From Clostridiales bacterium (GTDB lineage Bacteria; Bacillota; Clostridia; Lachnospirales; Lachnospiraceae), in contig DUQV01000148.1 of NCBI GenBank assembly GCA_012837605.1, forward strand, positions 1 through 34,120: a stretch of DNA of 34,120 bases, in the 5' to 3' direction. A program made the position numbers and the translations under genes. Under the pieces are notes generated by a model that worked only from the letters and a program-made list of their open reading frames with translations, did no database searches and was not told where the DNA came from. Shown in pieces: positions 23,415-32,276 of this stretch; the stretch's first letter is position 1; each line of letters starts with the position of its first letter.

Positions 23415-23801
23415 GTGAATAAAGAACCGGAGATCAGGAACACATATAAAATACATGAAAATGGGAAGATAGGCGAAGTACAGATTGCAGATGAGGTTGT
23501 TGCGGTTATAGCAGGTCTTGCAGCTTCCGAGGTTAAGGGTGTAGCAGCAACAGGCAGTAATGTTACTAATGAAATAGCAAGCAAATTTGGAAAGAAAAAT
23601 TTGTCTAAGGGTATTAAGGTTCTGGTTGGTCCGGACTGCGTATCGGTAGATATGGCTCTTACTATAGATTATGGATATGGAATACCTGAAACAGCCAAGC
23701 AAGTACAGGAAAAGGTTAAGCTGGCTATAGAGAATATGACAGGACTTACGGTTAAAGAAGTAAACGTTAGAATAGCCGGGGTAAATATAGTTAAAGAATA
23801 G
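23415..23801 (+). CDS. yqhY: Asp23/Gls24 family envelope stress response protein
   Basis: Protein of 128 residues with the Asp23 domain over nearly its whole length: GEVQIADEVVAVIAGLAASEVKGVAATG (about 18-45), then KGIKVLVGPDCVSVDMALTIDYG and VKEVNVRIAGVNI. Members lie in the cytoplasm or at the membrane and are linked to envelope homeostasis; in Bacillus the yqhY gene is next to nusB, as here, and loss of YqhY disturbs acetyl-CoA carboxylase control. The start is GTG at 23415, 8 bases after AGGAGG; no ATG fits. It has its own promoter and terminator and so is monocistronic. Confidence 0.92.
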   Translation: MNKEPEIRNTYKIHENGKIGEVQIADEVVAVIAGLAASEVKGVAATGSNVTNEIASKFGKKNLSKGIKVLVGPDCVSVDMALTIDYGYGIPETAKQVQEKVKLAIENMTGLTVKEVNVRIAGVNIVKE

Positions 23802-23812
23802 TTGTACCATAT

Positions 23813-23877
23813 AAGGGGATGTTGCAAGCGTTATCACAAGATACTGCATAGTGCGGTATTAGCAGCAACCCCTTTTT
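23813..23877 (+). terminator. Intrinsic terminator after the Asp23-family gene
   Basis: A 13-bp stem (23813-23825 with 23862-23874, one mismatch and one G-U) encloses a second small hairpin (ATACTGC with GCGGTAT). The outer right arm runs into CCCCTTTTT. It lies 12 bases after the stop codon. Confidence 0.85.
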
Positions 23878-23934
23878 AGAATTAGTGAAGGATGTTATAT
23901 ACTGTGATAGATTGTAGTTTTATTAGGAGGAATT

Positions 23935-24330
23935 ATGACCAGAAGAGAGATTAGGAAGAATGTTTTTCTGCTGCTGTTTCGTAAGGAGTTTTATGATAAC
24001 GGGGATTTAATGGAGCAATTGGATATACATCTATCACAACTGCAAAAATCTACGGAAGAAGAAAAGTCATATATTTATGAGCGAATTAAGGCTATATTAG
24101 AGAAAATTAATGTTATTGATGATATACTTTCAGAGGCGGCCAGTGGTTGGACCTTAAACCGTATGGGTAAGGTTGAGCTGACAATACTAAGACTGGCTGT
24201 ATATGAAATGCGCTTTGATGATAGCATTCCTGTCAAAGTGGCTATTAATGAAGCAGTAGAGCTTGCGAAGATATTCGGTGGAGATGATACCCCCGGATTT
24301 ATTAACGGGGTACTGGCGAAGCTTGCATGA
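23935..24330 (+). CDS. nusB: Transcription antitermination factor NusB
   Basis: All-helical RNA-binding protein of 131 residues that binds boxA with NusE (S10) to allow antitermination on rRNA operons. Family features: MTRREIRKNVFLLLFR at the start, and the C-terminal WTLNRMGKVELTILRLAVYEM, IPVKVAINEAVELAKIFGGDDTPGFINGVLAKL. AGGAGG lies 5 bases before ATG. A weak promoter (TTTAGA 23875-23880, 17 bp, TATACT 23898-23903) could start the long downstream series nusB-xseA-xseB-ispA-dxs-tlyA-nadK-argR, right after the preceding terminator. Confidence 0.96.
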   Translation: MTRREIRKNVFLLLFRKEFYDNGDLMEQLDIHLSQLQKSTEEEKSYIYERIKAILEKINVIDDILSEAASGWTLNRMGKVELTILRLAVYEMRFDDSIPVKVAINEAVELAKIFGGDDTPGFINGVLAKLA

Positions 24331-24352
24331 GTATGGGGAAATGAGGTAATAA

Positions 24353-25570
24353 ATGAGACAGGCTTATACGGTTACTGAGATAAACCAATATATCAAGAAC
24401 ATGTTTATTAAGGATCCATACCTTAACAATATCTATGTAAAGGGAGAGGTCTCAAACTGCAAATATCATTCTTCAGGACATATTTATTTTACATTGAAGG
24501 ATACCCGGGGACAATTGACCTGTGTTATGTTTGCCGGACAAAGAAGAGGTCTGTCATTTCGTTTGGAAGAAGGACAGAGTGTAATAGTTCTGGGCAGTAT
24601 AAGTGTATATGAAAGGGACGGAAAATACCAGTTATATGCCAATCAAATTGTATTGGACGGGCTGGGGGTATTATATGAGCGTTTTGAAAAGCTTAAGAAA
24701 GCTCTGGAAGCTGAAGGTCTGTTTGATAAGAGCCATAAGAAGCCGATACCTCCATATCCTAAGAGGATAGGCATCGTAACAGCATCCACAGGAGCGGCAA
24801 TTCAAGACATAATAAATATATCGAAACGCAGAAACCCTTATGTTCAGCTGATATTATACCCTGCCTTGGTTCAGGGAGCAGGTGCCGGTGAAAGCATAGT
24901 CCGTGGTATAAAAGCATTGGACAAGCTTAATCTTGACGTCATAATAGTTGGCAGAGGCGGAGGCTCAATAGAGGATTTATGGGCTTTTAATGAAGAGATA
25001 GTGGCAAGGGCAATATATGCCTGTAATACACCCGTAATATCAGCAGTTGGTCATGAAACAGATGTAACCATAGCCGACTATGCGGCAGACCTGCGGGCAC
25101 CGACGCCATCGGCAGCAGCAGAGCTTGCGGTAAATGATTACATAGCCTTGACTAATCTTATACAGGATTATAAAAGGCGTATTTATAAGGCGGTCACGCA
25201 TAATGTTACATATCATAAATCCAAGCTTAGAGAGCTGAGGTTAAGGCTTTATTATGCAAGCCCTTCCTATCAGATTAAACAGAAGAGACAACAGCTTGTT
25301 GATATGGAGCAAAGACTGACTAACAGCATGGACCGGAAAGTAAAGGATGCACGGCATAAGCTGGAATTATATGTAACAAAGCTCGAGGGATTGTCCCCGC
25401 TTGCCAAGCTTAAGAAGGGATATGCCATGGTCAGAGGTGATGATGGTAAACCTATCCAAAGCATAAAGAGTGTTGATAAAGATGATTTACTTATGGTTAC
25501 TCTTCTTGACGGGGATATAATATCACGGGTTGAAGATAAGATAGAGATAGAAAGGGATAGAAAAGGTTAG
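24353..25570 (+). CDS. xseA: Exodeoxyribonuclease VII large subunit
   Basis: Catalytic subunit (405 residues) of exonuclease VII, which degrades single-stranded DNA from both ends into oligonucleotides. An N-terminal OB fold (about 5-100, NIYVKGEVSNCKYHSSGHIYFTLKD) is followed by the nuclease core with RIGIVTASTGAAIQDI (about 136-151), GRGGGSIEDLWAFNEE (about 200-215) and GHETDVTIADYAADLRAPTPSAAAE (about 233-257). A long coiled coil precedes the C-terminal LKKGYAMVRG. GAGG lies 8 bases before ATG. Partner gene xseB follows. Confidence 0.97.
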   Translation: MRQAYTVTEINQYIKNMFIKDPYLNNIYVKGEVSNCKYHSSGHIYFTLKDTRGQLTCVMFAGQRRGLSFRLEEGQSVIVLGSISVYERDGKYQLYANQIVLDGLGVLYERFEKLKKALEAEGLFDKSHKKPIPPYPKRIGIVTASTGAAIQDIINISKRRNPYVQLILYPALVQGAGAGESIVRGIKALDKLNLDVIIVGRGGGSIEDLWAFNEEIVARAIYACNTPVISAVGHETDVTIADYAADLRAPTPSAAAELAVNDYIALTNLIQDYKRRIYKAVTHNVTYHKSKLRELRLRLYYASPSYQIKQKRQQLVDMEQRLTNSMDRKVKDARHKLELYVTKLEGLSPLAKLKKGYAMVRGDDGKPIQSIKSVDKDDLLMVTLLDGDIISRVEDKIEIERDRKG

Positions 25571-25642
25571 AAAGATCCGGACATAGAAAGAAATTAACGC
25601 AGACAGATAAAGACATATATTGAGATTGAGAGGGAGGTTACT

Positions 25643-25852
25643 ATGTCGCAGAAGGAATTCAAACTTGAGGAAGCCTTTGATAAGCTGAATATAATAATTG
25701 AAGAGCTTGAAAAGCCTGATATAAGTCTGGAGCAGTCATTTGCATTATATCAGGAAGGCATGAAGCTGTTAAAGGAAAGCAATGCTTCCATCGACAAGGT
25801 GGAAAAAGAGCTGATAATATTAAGTGAAAATGGAGAAACCGATGAGCTTTAA
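25643..25852 (+). CDS. xseB: Exodeoxyribonuclease VII small subunit
   Basis: Small helical-hairpin subunit (69 residues) that wraps the coiled coil of XseA. The family line is obvious: FKLEEAFDKLNIIIEELEKPDISLEQSFALYQEGMKLLKESNASIDKVEKEL, here cited only by its two ends, 5-56. GGGAGG sits 6 bases before ATG. Its stop (25850-25852) overlaps the start of ispA by 11 bases, so the two genes are probably translationally coupled. Confidence 0.95.
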   Translation: MSQKEFKLEEAFDKLNIIIEELEKPDISLEQSFALYQEGMKLLKESNASIDKVEKELIILSENGETDEL

Positions 25853-26756
25853 GTTAGAGCTGGAGAAACGATTATATAGGATAAATGATATTATTACAGG
25901 CTATCTGCCCAAGGAAGAAGGTTATTACAAGACGGTATTGGAAGCCATGAATTACAGTATCACCGCAGGAGGCAAGCGGATTCGTCCGATGCTGATGCTT
26001 GAGACCTTCTGCCTTTTTAATGGCAGAAATTATGATGTTCTGTATCCTTTTATGGCAGCAATCGAAATGATTCATACCTATTCTCTCGTTCATGATGACT
26101 TGCCTGCCATGGACAATGACGAATACCGAAGAGGCAGAAAGACAACACATGTAGAATATGGAGAAGCCATGGCTATTCTTGCGGGGGATGGTCTTTTAAC
26201 GCTTGCATTTGAAACAGCTGCAGGAGCATATGAGAAGGTGGATGAGAATTCTAAGGATGCACTCAGCATTTATAAGCGGATTATGAGGGCGTACAAGGTT
26301 TTGGCATCTAAATCAGGAGTTCATGGTATGATCGGAGGACAGGTTATCGATATCGAGTTCGTCGGGAAAACTGTTACTCAGGAGGGGCTTGACAGGATGT
26401 ATCTTCTGAAGACAGGTGCTTTAATCGAGGCTTCAATGATGATTGGGGCGATAATAGCCGGAGCTGAGGACGAATATGTTGATATTATCAGGGATATAGC
26501 AGCAGATATTGGATTGGCATTTCAGATAAGAGATGATATTCTTGATGTAATAAGCAGTGATAACATTCTTGGAAAGCCAACACATTCTGATGAAAAGAAT
26601 GACAAGCCTACTTATGTATCAATAATGGATGTAGAGAAGGCAAAGGAGGAAGTGGCTTCTATTACGGACAGGGCAAAGAAGGCTTACGAAGCACTGCCCT
26701 ACAGAAATGAATTTCTGGTAGAATTGATAACAGAATTAATAAGCAGGGAGAAATAG
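25842..26756 (+). CDS. ispA: Farnesyl diphosphate synthase (IspA type polyprenyl synthase)
   Basis: Joins isopentenyl diphosphate units to allylic diphosphates to build farnesyl (possibly geranylgeranyl) diphosphate for undecaprenol and quinone synthesis. The 304-residue protein has GGKRIRP (43-49), the first aspartate-rich motif DDLPAMD (85-91) with the two-residue insertion of the bacterial IspA type, GGQVIDIE, KTGALI and the second motif FQIRDDILDV. ATG at 25842 follows GGAG (25832-25835) by 6 bases; an upstream GTG at 25824 is rejected. It overlaps the end of xseB, and dxs, for the same pathway, follows after 53 bp. Confidence 0.94.
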   Translation: MSFKLELEKRLYRINDIITGYLPKEEGYYKTVLEAMNYSITAGGKRIRPMLMLETFCLFNGRNYDVLYPFMAAIEMIHTYSLVHDDLPAMDNDEYRRGRKTTHVEYGEAMAILAGDGLLTLAFETAAGAYEKVDENSKDALSIYKRIMRAYKVLASKSGVHGMIGGQVIDIEFVGKTVTQEGLDRMYLLKTGALIEASMMIGAIIAGAEDEYVDIIRDIAADIGLAFQIRDDILDVISSDNILGKPTHSDEKNDKPTYVSIMDVEKAKEEVASITDRAKKAYEALPYRNEFLVELITELISREK

Positions 26757-26809
26757 ATATAATATCTCAGCCGGTTGTGCGATATGAGATATTAAGAGGT
26801 GGTGAAAAA

Positions 26810-28675
26810 ATGCCGGATTTATTGGATTATATAAATAGACCCAATGACATAAAAAATATAAAGCCACAGGATTATCGAAGACTAGCCGGAGAAATCCGTT
26901 CTTTTTTGATTGAAAAGGTCAGCAGAACAGGAGGGCATCTGGCTTCTAATCTGGGCGTAGTTGAGCTGACTATGGCACTGCATCTTTTCTTAAGCTTTCC
27001 CAAGGATAAGCTTATATGGGATGTGGGGCATCAAAGCTATACCCATAAGCTGTTGACGGGACGTAAGGAACAGTTTGATACTCTTAGGCAGATAGGAGGA
27101 ATCAGCGGTTTTCCAAAGAGAAGGGAAAGCACTAGTGATGCATTTGATACGGGACACAGTTCTACTGCCGTATCCGCGGCACTTGGGATGGTAAAGGCCA
27201 GAGATCTTAAAGGTGAGGATAATAAGGTCGTTGCCGTATTGGGAGATGGAGCTTTGACCGGAGGCATGGCCTTTGAAGCTTTAAATAACGCAGGCAGATT
27301 AAAATCCAATATGATAATAGTTTTAAATGATAATAATATGTCCATATCGAAGAATGTCGGAGGGATGGCAAATTATCTTGCGAAGCTAAGGACAAGTACC
27401 AGATATACTGAATTTAAAGAGAATATGGAAAATAAGCTCGTTAAAAGCATACCCGGCGGAAAGGAACTGGTAAATGTTCTAAAGCGTTCTAAGGATGCTG
27501 TTAAGTATTTTATGCTGCCAAGCATGTTCTTTGAGGATATGGGTCTTACCTATATTGGTCCAATCGACGGACATAATATCGATGACATGTTGTCAGCACT
27601 GCAAACTGCGGGCAAGACAAAGAAAGCAGCAGTAGTTCATGTCATTACTAAGAAGGGCAAGGGATATGTGCCTGCTGAGAGCAATCCCAGTAAATTTCAT
27701 GGCATATCACCTTTTTGCATAGATAACGGAAAACCGGTAAGCAAGGATAACGGGGCAACCTATACACAGGTGTTTTCATCCTCACTGATAAGATTGGCCA
27801 AGCAAAATGATAAGGTGGTGGCAATTACCGCAGCCATGCCATATGGTACAGGTTTAAGTGCTTTTAAGAAGCATTTTCCTGACAGATTCTTTGATGTGGG
27901 AATAGCAGAGGGACATGCTGTAACATTTGCAGCAGGCATGGCAGCAGAAGGGTTCAGACCGGTGGTTGCGATATATTCTACATTCCTACAGAGAGCATAT
28001 GATCAGATTGTTCATGATGTCTGCATCAATAATCTTCCGGTGGTATTCGCTATTGACAGAGCCGGAATTATCGGTCGTGACGGGGAAACTCACCAAGGAA
28101 CATTTGATTTGTCTTACCTAAGCCACATCCCTAACATGGTTGTTATGGCACCAAAGAATAAATGGGAACTGGATAAGATGCTGGAATTTGCCCTTTCATA
28201 TGACGGACCTGCAGCAATACGTTATCCTAAGGGTGAGGCATACCAAGGACTTTTCGGGAATAAAGAGCCTATAATATACGGTAAGAGCGAGATTATCCAC
28301 AAAGCAGAGGATATAGCAATATTGGCGGTGGGAAGTATGGTAAAGACCGCAGTTGATGTAACTAAGATGCTTAAGCAGCAGGGTAAGGAAGCCACATTAG
28401 TCAATGTAAGATTTGTGTCTCCCGTAGATTATGAGATGCTTGAAGAGCTTTCTAAAAAGCATAGTGTTTTTATTACTGTTGAAGAGAATGTAAGGACCGG
28501 AGGCTATGGTCAACAGGTATCAGATTATATCTGCAGATATAATAAGCAGGGTATTAGGCACATTAACTTTTCTATACCGGAATGCTTTGTCGAGCAGGGC
28601 GGAATAGGAGAGCTGCATGAAAAAATGAAGATAGATGCGAAAAGTATTGCCGATAGAATACTTAATGAACTGTAA
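26810..28675 (+). CDS. dxs: 1-deoxy-D-xylulose-5-phosphate synthase
   Basis: First enzyme of the MEP isoprenoid pathway: joins pyruvate and glyceraldehyde 3-phosphate with loss of CO2, using thiamine diphosphate. The 621 residues include His43 and His74 in the active site (GGHLASNLG, DVGHQSYTHK), the ThDP motif GDGALTGGMAFEALNNAG (145-162), DNNMSIS (174-180), and the second-domain ADRAGIVG-like DRAGIIGRDGETHQG. ATG at 26810 follows AGAGGTGG; a GTG at 26777 would add 11 residues across the ribosome site. Product feeds IspA encoded upstream, so the pair forms an isoprenoid module. Confidence 0.97.
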   Translation: MPDLLDYINRPNDIKNIKPQDYRRLAGEIRSFLIEKVSRTGGHLASNLGVVELTMALHLFLSFPKDKLIWDVGHQSYTHKLLTGRKEQFDTLRQIGGISGFPKRRESTSDAFDTGHSSTAVSAALGMVKARDLKGEDNKVVAVLGDGALTGGMAFEALNNAGRLKSNMIIVLNDNNMSISKNVGGMANYLAKLRTSTRYTEFKENMENKLVKSIPGGKELVNVLKRSKDAVKYFMLPSMFFEDMGLTYIGPIDGHNIDDMLSALQTAGKTKKAAVVHVITKKGKGYVPAESNPSKFHGISPFCIDNGKPVSKDNGATYTQVFSSSLIRLAKQNDKVVAITAAMPYGTGLSAFKKHFPDRFFDVGIAEGHAVTFAAGMAAEGFRPVVAIYSTFLQRAYDQIVHDVCINNLPVVFAIDRAGIIGRDGETHQGTFDLSYLSHIPNMVVMAPKNKWELDKMLEFALSYDGPAAIRYPKGEAYQGLFGNKEPIIYGKSEIIHKAEDIAILAVGSMVKTAVDVTKMLKQQGKEATLVNVRFVSPVDYEMLEELSKKHSVFITVEENVRTGGYGQQVSDYICRYNKQGIRHINFSIPECFVEQGGIGELHEKMKIDAKSIADRILNEL

Positions 28676-28739
28676 ATGATGATAAAGAGTAAAATTATAT
28701 GCAGAGTATGCTGTAAGTTTATTATGAATGGAGAATATT

Positions 28740-29546
28740 ATGAAGGAACGACTGGATGTACTTTTAGTAAACCGAAATCTGGCCGAGTCCAGAGAGAAGG
28801 CAAAAGCTATCATCATGTCGGGGAATGTATTTGTAAATGGCCAGCGTGAGGATAAAGCCGGAAGCATGTTTAATAAGGATGTATCAATAGAGATAAAAGG
28901 TAACAGGCTAAAATATGTCAGTCGGGGCGGACTCAAGCTGGAAAAGGCGATAGAAGTGTTTTCTATTCGGTTGGAGGGAAGAACCTGCATGGATGTAGGC
29001 TCTTCAACAGGAGGATTCACAGACTGCATGCTTCAAAACGGTGCCATAAAGGTATATGCAGTTGATGTAGGAACCAATCAGCTGGCTTGGAAGCTAAGGC
29101 AGGACGAGCGGGTAATTTCTATGGAAAAGACCAACATCCGTTATCTGACTCCCGAGGAGACAGATGATGAGATATCATTTGTATCTGTTGATGTATCATT
29201 CATATCCTTAACAAAGGTACTGCTGCCTGTTAAGAGGCTGATGACTGAGGAAGGAGAGGTTGTATGCCTGATAAAGCCTCAGTTTGAAGCGGGCAGAGAA
29301 AATGTCGGCAAAAAAGGTGTTGTCAGGGATAAAGGGATTCATGTTGAAGTTATTAAGATGGTATCATCTTATGCGAATGAAATTGGATTTGACTGTCTGG
29401 GTCTTGATTATTCACCGATAAAGGGACCTGAAGGTAATATTGAATATTTGCTGTATCTGAAAAATGCACCGGGAAACTGTATTGAAGAAGAGGTCATAAA
29501 AACTGTCGTTAACAATGCACACAAACAGCTAAAAAATTCCAATTAA
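28740..29546 (+). CDS. tlyA: TlyA family rRNA (cytidine-2'-O)-methyltransferase
   Basis: Protein of 268 residues with an N-terminal S4 RNA-binding domain (about 1-60, ERLDVLLVNRNLAESREKAK) and an FtsJ-like methyltransferase domain. SRGGLKLEKA is at 61-70, the SAM site DVGSSTGGFTDC at 85-96, DVSFISL at 151-157 and catalytic Lys179 in LIKPQFEAGRE. Members methylate ribose of cytidines in 16S and/or 23S rRNA; some were named haemolysins, a label that is probably indirect. ATG at 28740 follows GGAG by 6 bases and replaces an ATG at 28728 before that site. Same place in the cluster as Bacillus yqxC. Confidence 0.95.
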   Translation: MKERLDVLLVNRNLAESREKAKAIIMSGNVFVNGQREDKAGSMFNKDVSIEIKGNRLKYVSRGGLKLEKAIEVFSIRLEGRTCMDVGSSTGGFTDCMLQNGAIKVYAVDVGTNQLAWKLRQDERVISMEKTNIRYLTPEETDDEISFVSVDVSFISLTKVLLPVKRLMTEEGEVVCLIKPQFEAGRENVGKKGVVRDKGIHVEVIKMVSSYANEIGFDCLGLDYSPIKGPEGNIEYLLYLKNAPGNCIEEEVIKTVVNNAHKQLKNSN

Positions 29547-29612
29547 TGAATGGTTACTTGAATTTCTTGGTATTATATGATACACTTTTAACGTTAATTA
29601 GGAGTAAAAATT

Positions 29613-30485
29613 ATGGATAGATTTTTGGTTATTACAAATGAAAGAAAAGACAGGGATAATGCCATCACAAAAGAAATTGAGGATTATATCAATGCCTCAG
29701 GAAGAAAGTGTACGCTTATGGGTTTACTTGATTTAGAGGATAAAGGGATTAACCCTGACGTGGATGTAGAGTGTGCCATCGTCTTAGGCGGAGATGGAAC
29801 CCTGATTCGTTGTGCAGCTTATTTAATGAGCTTAGATATTCCCATCCTCGGTATAAATCTTGGAACAATAGGTTTTCTTGCAGAGATAGAAAAGAACCAT
29901 ATTTTTGAAGCACTTGACAGATTGTTTGCAGATGACTATAAGGTGGAGAACCGGATTATGCTTCGGGGAGAACTGCGTAAGGAAGCAAACCGAAAGCCGC
30001 CGGATAATAATGATACATTATCATGCCATGCACTAAATGATATTGTCATTACAAGGAAAGGTCTTTCCAGAATAATCAGTCTGCAGATATATGTAAATGA
30101 TGAGCTGGTTGATGATTATAGAGGAGACGGTGTAATCGTATCAACTCCTACAGGCTCGACAGCGTATAATTTGTCGGCAGGCGGACCGATTATAACCCCA
30201 AAGGCTGATGTTATGGTTATTACACCTATCTGCCCTCATTCCTTAAGTCCAAGAAGTGTGGTGGTATCTGCTGATGATGTTGTCAAGGTTGTTGTAAGAA
30301 GAAGTAAGAAGACTCAATATGACGAAGCAATAGCAACATTTGACGGACAGACTGTTATTGATCTTAGAACAGATGATGAGATATATATTGAAAAGGCACA
30401 ATATAAAACAAAATTAATTCGACTGAGTAAGACCGGCATATATGAAATATTGCGTTCCAAGCTGACAAGCGGCAGTGATTTATAA
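29613..30485 (+). CDS. nadK: NAD kinase
   Basis: Phosphorylates NAD+ to NADP+. The 290-residue protein carries GGDGT (59-63), NLGTIGFLAE (82-91), LNDIVI (141-146) and the Gly-rich segment VSTPTGSTAYNLSAGGPI (176-193), all family signatures. AGGAG lies 8 bases before ATG. It lies between tlyA and argR, the usual place in clostridia. A 66-bp gap to tlyA carries no terminator. Confidence 0.97.
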   Translation: MDRFLVITNERKDRDNAITKEIEDYINASGRKCTLMGLLDLEDKGINPDVDVECAIVLGGDGTLIRCAAYLMSLDIPILGINLGTIGFLAEIEKNHIFEALDRLFADDYKVENRIMLRGELRKEANRKPPDNNDTLSCHALNDIVITRKGLSRIISLQIYVNDELVDDYRGDGVIVSTPTGSTAYNLSAGGPIITPKADVMVITPICPHSLSPRSVVVSADDVVKVVVRRSKKTQYDEAIATFDGQTVIDLRTDDEIYIEKAQYKTKLIRLSKTGIYEILRSKLTSGSDL

Positions 30486-30513
30486 AACTTATAGAAAGGC
30501 ACTGGTAAAGATC

Positions 30514-30972
30514 ATGAAAATAAGCAGACAAAGCAAAATTCTTGATTTAATTAGCAGGTATGATATTGAGACTCAGGAGGAGTTGGCCGATTGGCTAATG
30601 AAGGAAGGCTATAACGTAACTCAGGCAACGGTATCTAGGGACATAAGAGAGCTTAAGCTTACCAAGGTTGCGATGGATGGAGGTAAGCAAAAGTACATTT
30701 CTATTCATAAGACCGAACCCGGCATGAGCGAAAAATACACACGGGTACTTCGCGAAGGATTCGTATCTATGGATATGGCACAAAACATATTGGTTATTAA
30801 GACTGTATCGGGTATGGCGATGGCTGTGGCTGCTGCACTTGATGCCCTTCATTTGGACAATGTAGTTGGATGTATTGCAGGTGATGACACCATAATGTGT
30901 GCCATCAGAACAGCTCAGGATACAGTTAAAGTTATGGAGAGGCTTAATAAAATTATTAAAAATGTGGAATAG
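30514..30972 (+). CDS. argR: Arginine repressor
   Basis: Arginine-responsive regulator of 152 residues. It has an N-terminal winged helix domain (1-70; ETQEELADWLMKEGYNVTQATVSRDI with the recognition helix TQATVSRD) and a C-terminal hexamerisation and arginine-binding domain with GCIAGDDTIMCAIRT (about 125-139), including the aspartate pair that binds arginine. ATG at 30514 gives the usual length; an upstream GTG at 30475 would overlap nadK. The ribosome site is weak (GAAAGG at 14 bases). In most Firmicutes recN comes next, but here it is absent. Confidence 0.95.
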   Translation: MKISRQSKILDLISRYDIETQEELADWLMKEGYNVTQATVSRDIRELKLTKVAMDGGKQKYISIHKTEPGMSEKYTRVLREGFVSMDMAQNILVIKTVSGMAMAVAAALDALHLDNVVGCIAGDDTIMCAIRTAQDTVKVMERLNKIIKNVE

Positions 30973-31133
30973 GTCGAACTATTTCATTGACTATATATAT
31001 AAAAAATCATCAGCTATAATGTCCTGCTACATATTGGTCGGAATATCAGTAATGTATATATGGACCGTTAACGGGTGATTTATTGTTATATGAAAAAATG
31101 TTATTAGAAAAGTAAAAGGTAAGGAGAATTAAC

Positions 31134-31862
31134 ATGGCCGGACATTCAAAGTTTGCTAATATAAAACACAAAAAACAAAGAAATGATGCTGCTAAGGGCA
31201 AGATATTTACGAAGCTTGGACGTGAGATTGCGGTTGCTGTTAAGGAGGGCGGTGCCGATCCGAATACCAACAGCCGCTTAAGAGATGTTATAGCCAAAGC
31301 AAAATCTTATAATATGCCTAATGATACCATAGAAAGAAGTATCAAGAAGGCGGCAGGAGACGACAATGCGGTTAATTATGAGACCGTGACATATGAAGGA
31401 TATGGTCCAAGCGGGACAGCAATTATAGTTAATGCATTGACAGACAATAAGAACAGAACAGCTGCCAATGTTCGAAATGCATTTACAAAAGGCGGTGGGA
31501 ATGTGGGAACCACCGGCTGCGTATCCTTTATGTTCGACCGTAAGGGTCAGATTATTATTGACAAAGAGGAATGCGACATAAAAGGTGATGATATGATGCT
31601 TATAGCACTGGATGCCGGAGCAGAGGACTTTATAGAAGAAGAGGACAGCTTTGAGATTATAACCGATCCCGATGTATTCAGCGAGGTCAGGGAAAATCTG
31701 GAGCAACAGGGTATTCCTATGGCACAGGCCGAGGTTACAATGATTCCCCAGACCTGGGTTGAGCTTACCGATGAACAGGACATCAAGAACATGAATAAAA
31801 TCCTTGATTTGCTGGATGAGGACGATGATGTACAGGAAGTGTATCATAACTGGGATGAGTAG
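31134..31862 (+). CDS. yebC: YebC/PmpR family protein
   Basis: Protein of 242 residues with the family start MAGHSKFANIKHKKQRNDAAK, then YNMPNDTIERSIKKAAG, the conserved YEGYGPSGTAIIV and TDNKNRTAANVRNAFTKGGGN (cited in part), and the acidic C-terminus. Long described as a transcriptional regulator; recent work ties YebC proteins to rescue of ribosomes at proline-rich sequences, parallel to EF-P, also encoded here. AAGGAG lies before ATG. The 161-bp gap upstream has a TATAAT at 31015-31020 but no good -35, so its promoter is unresolved. The gene stands apart from argR. Confidence 0.95.
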   Translation: MAGHSKFANIKHKKQRNDAAKGKIFTKLGREIAVAVKEGGADPNTNSRLRDVIAKAKSYNMPNDTIERSIKKAAGDDNAVNYETVTYEGYGPSGTAIIVNALTDNKNRTAANVRNAFTKGGGNVGTTGCVSFMFDRKGQIIIDKEECDIKGDDMMLIALDAGAEDFIEEEDSFEIITDPDVFSEVRENLEQQGIPMAQAEVTMIPQTWVELTDEQDIKNMNKILDLLDEDDDVQEVYHNWDE

Positions 31863-32015
31863 GTTGAGATATAATTTTTATGAAGAAAAAAAATAAGAAT
31901 TTTATTAGTTTCTGTTACTATCATTATAACTTGTAATAAATAATATTTGGATAGATGCTTTTTCGCAAAGAGAACATGTACAACATGGCTATAGTACTTA
32001 TGTACTAATTAATAT

Positions 32016-32060
32016 AGGCGTAAAGTTCAAAACATCTGAATTTTGCGCCTCTTTGTTGTT
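32016..32060 (+). terminator. Intrinsic terminator downstream of yebC
   Basis: A 14-bp stem (32016-32029 with 32037-32050, two G-U pairs, no mismatch, 7-base loop) is followed by a T-rich run CTTTGTTGTTCTG. It lies 150 bp after yebC and before the promoter of the next gene. Confidence 0.75.
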
Positions 32061-32090
32061 CTGTCTTACAGTTAATAAAACCGAATTTAT

Positions 32091-32119
32091 TTGTAAATAT
32101 TCAATTATTGTATTATAAT
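32091..32119 (+). promoter_or_regulatory. Promoter of the unknown gene at 32277
   Basis: TTGTAA (32091-32096), a 17-bp spacer and a perfect TATAAT (32114-32119), immediately downstream of a terminator. The start near 32126 leaves a 150-base leader that includes a 9-bp imperfect hairpin (about 32148-32175). Confidence 0.6.
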
Positions 32120-32276
32120 AGAAGAAGAAACAATATTTACTTAAGGATGAAGGTCGGAAAGAATACCATCATTGGGGATGTTTTATTTATTTATATCTTA
32201 ATCATGTAAATAATAAGCAATTAGATATAACATGAATCTGATTGCTTTTAATAATATATCGGAAGGAGAAAGTATA

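Larger units (their letters stand above)
31863..32276 (+). other. Structured non-coding gap between yebC and the unknown gene
   Basis: No reading frame here has a ribosome site and reasonable length. The gap contains a set of inverted repeats: CATGT/ACATG (around 31976-31988), TAGTAC/GTACTA (around 31993-32008), the terminator stem at 32016-32050, and a long-distance pair TTTTATTA (31900-31907) with TAATAAAA (32073-32080), extended by CTGT (31912-31915) with ACAG (32068-32071). The right part holds a promoter (32091-32119) and a leader with a further small hairpin before the next gene. It could include a small RNA, but nothing matches a family I can name. Confidence 0.45.

Noticed and set aside
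30987-31020. TTGACT and TATAAT before yebC as a promoter
   Set aside because: The spacer is 22 bp, too long for a sigma-A promoter; the two boxes probably do not work together.
31278-31847. 189-residue minus-strand frame inside yebC
   Set aside because: Antisense shadow with a Cys/Ile-rich composition and no family resemblance.
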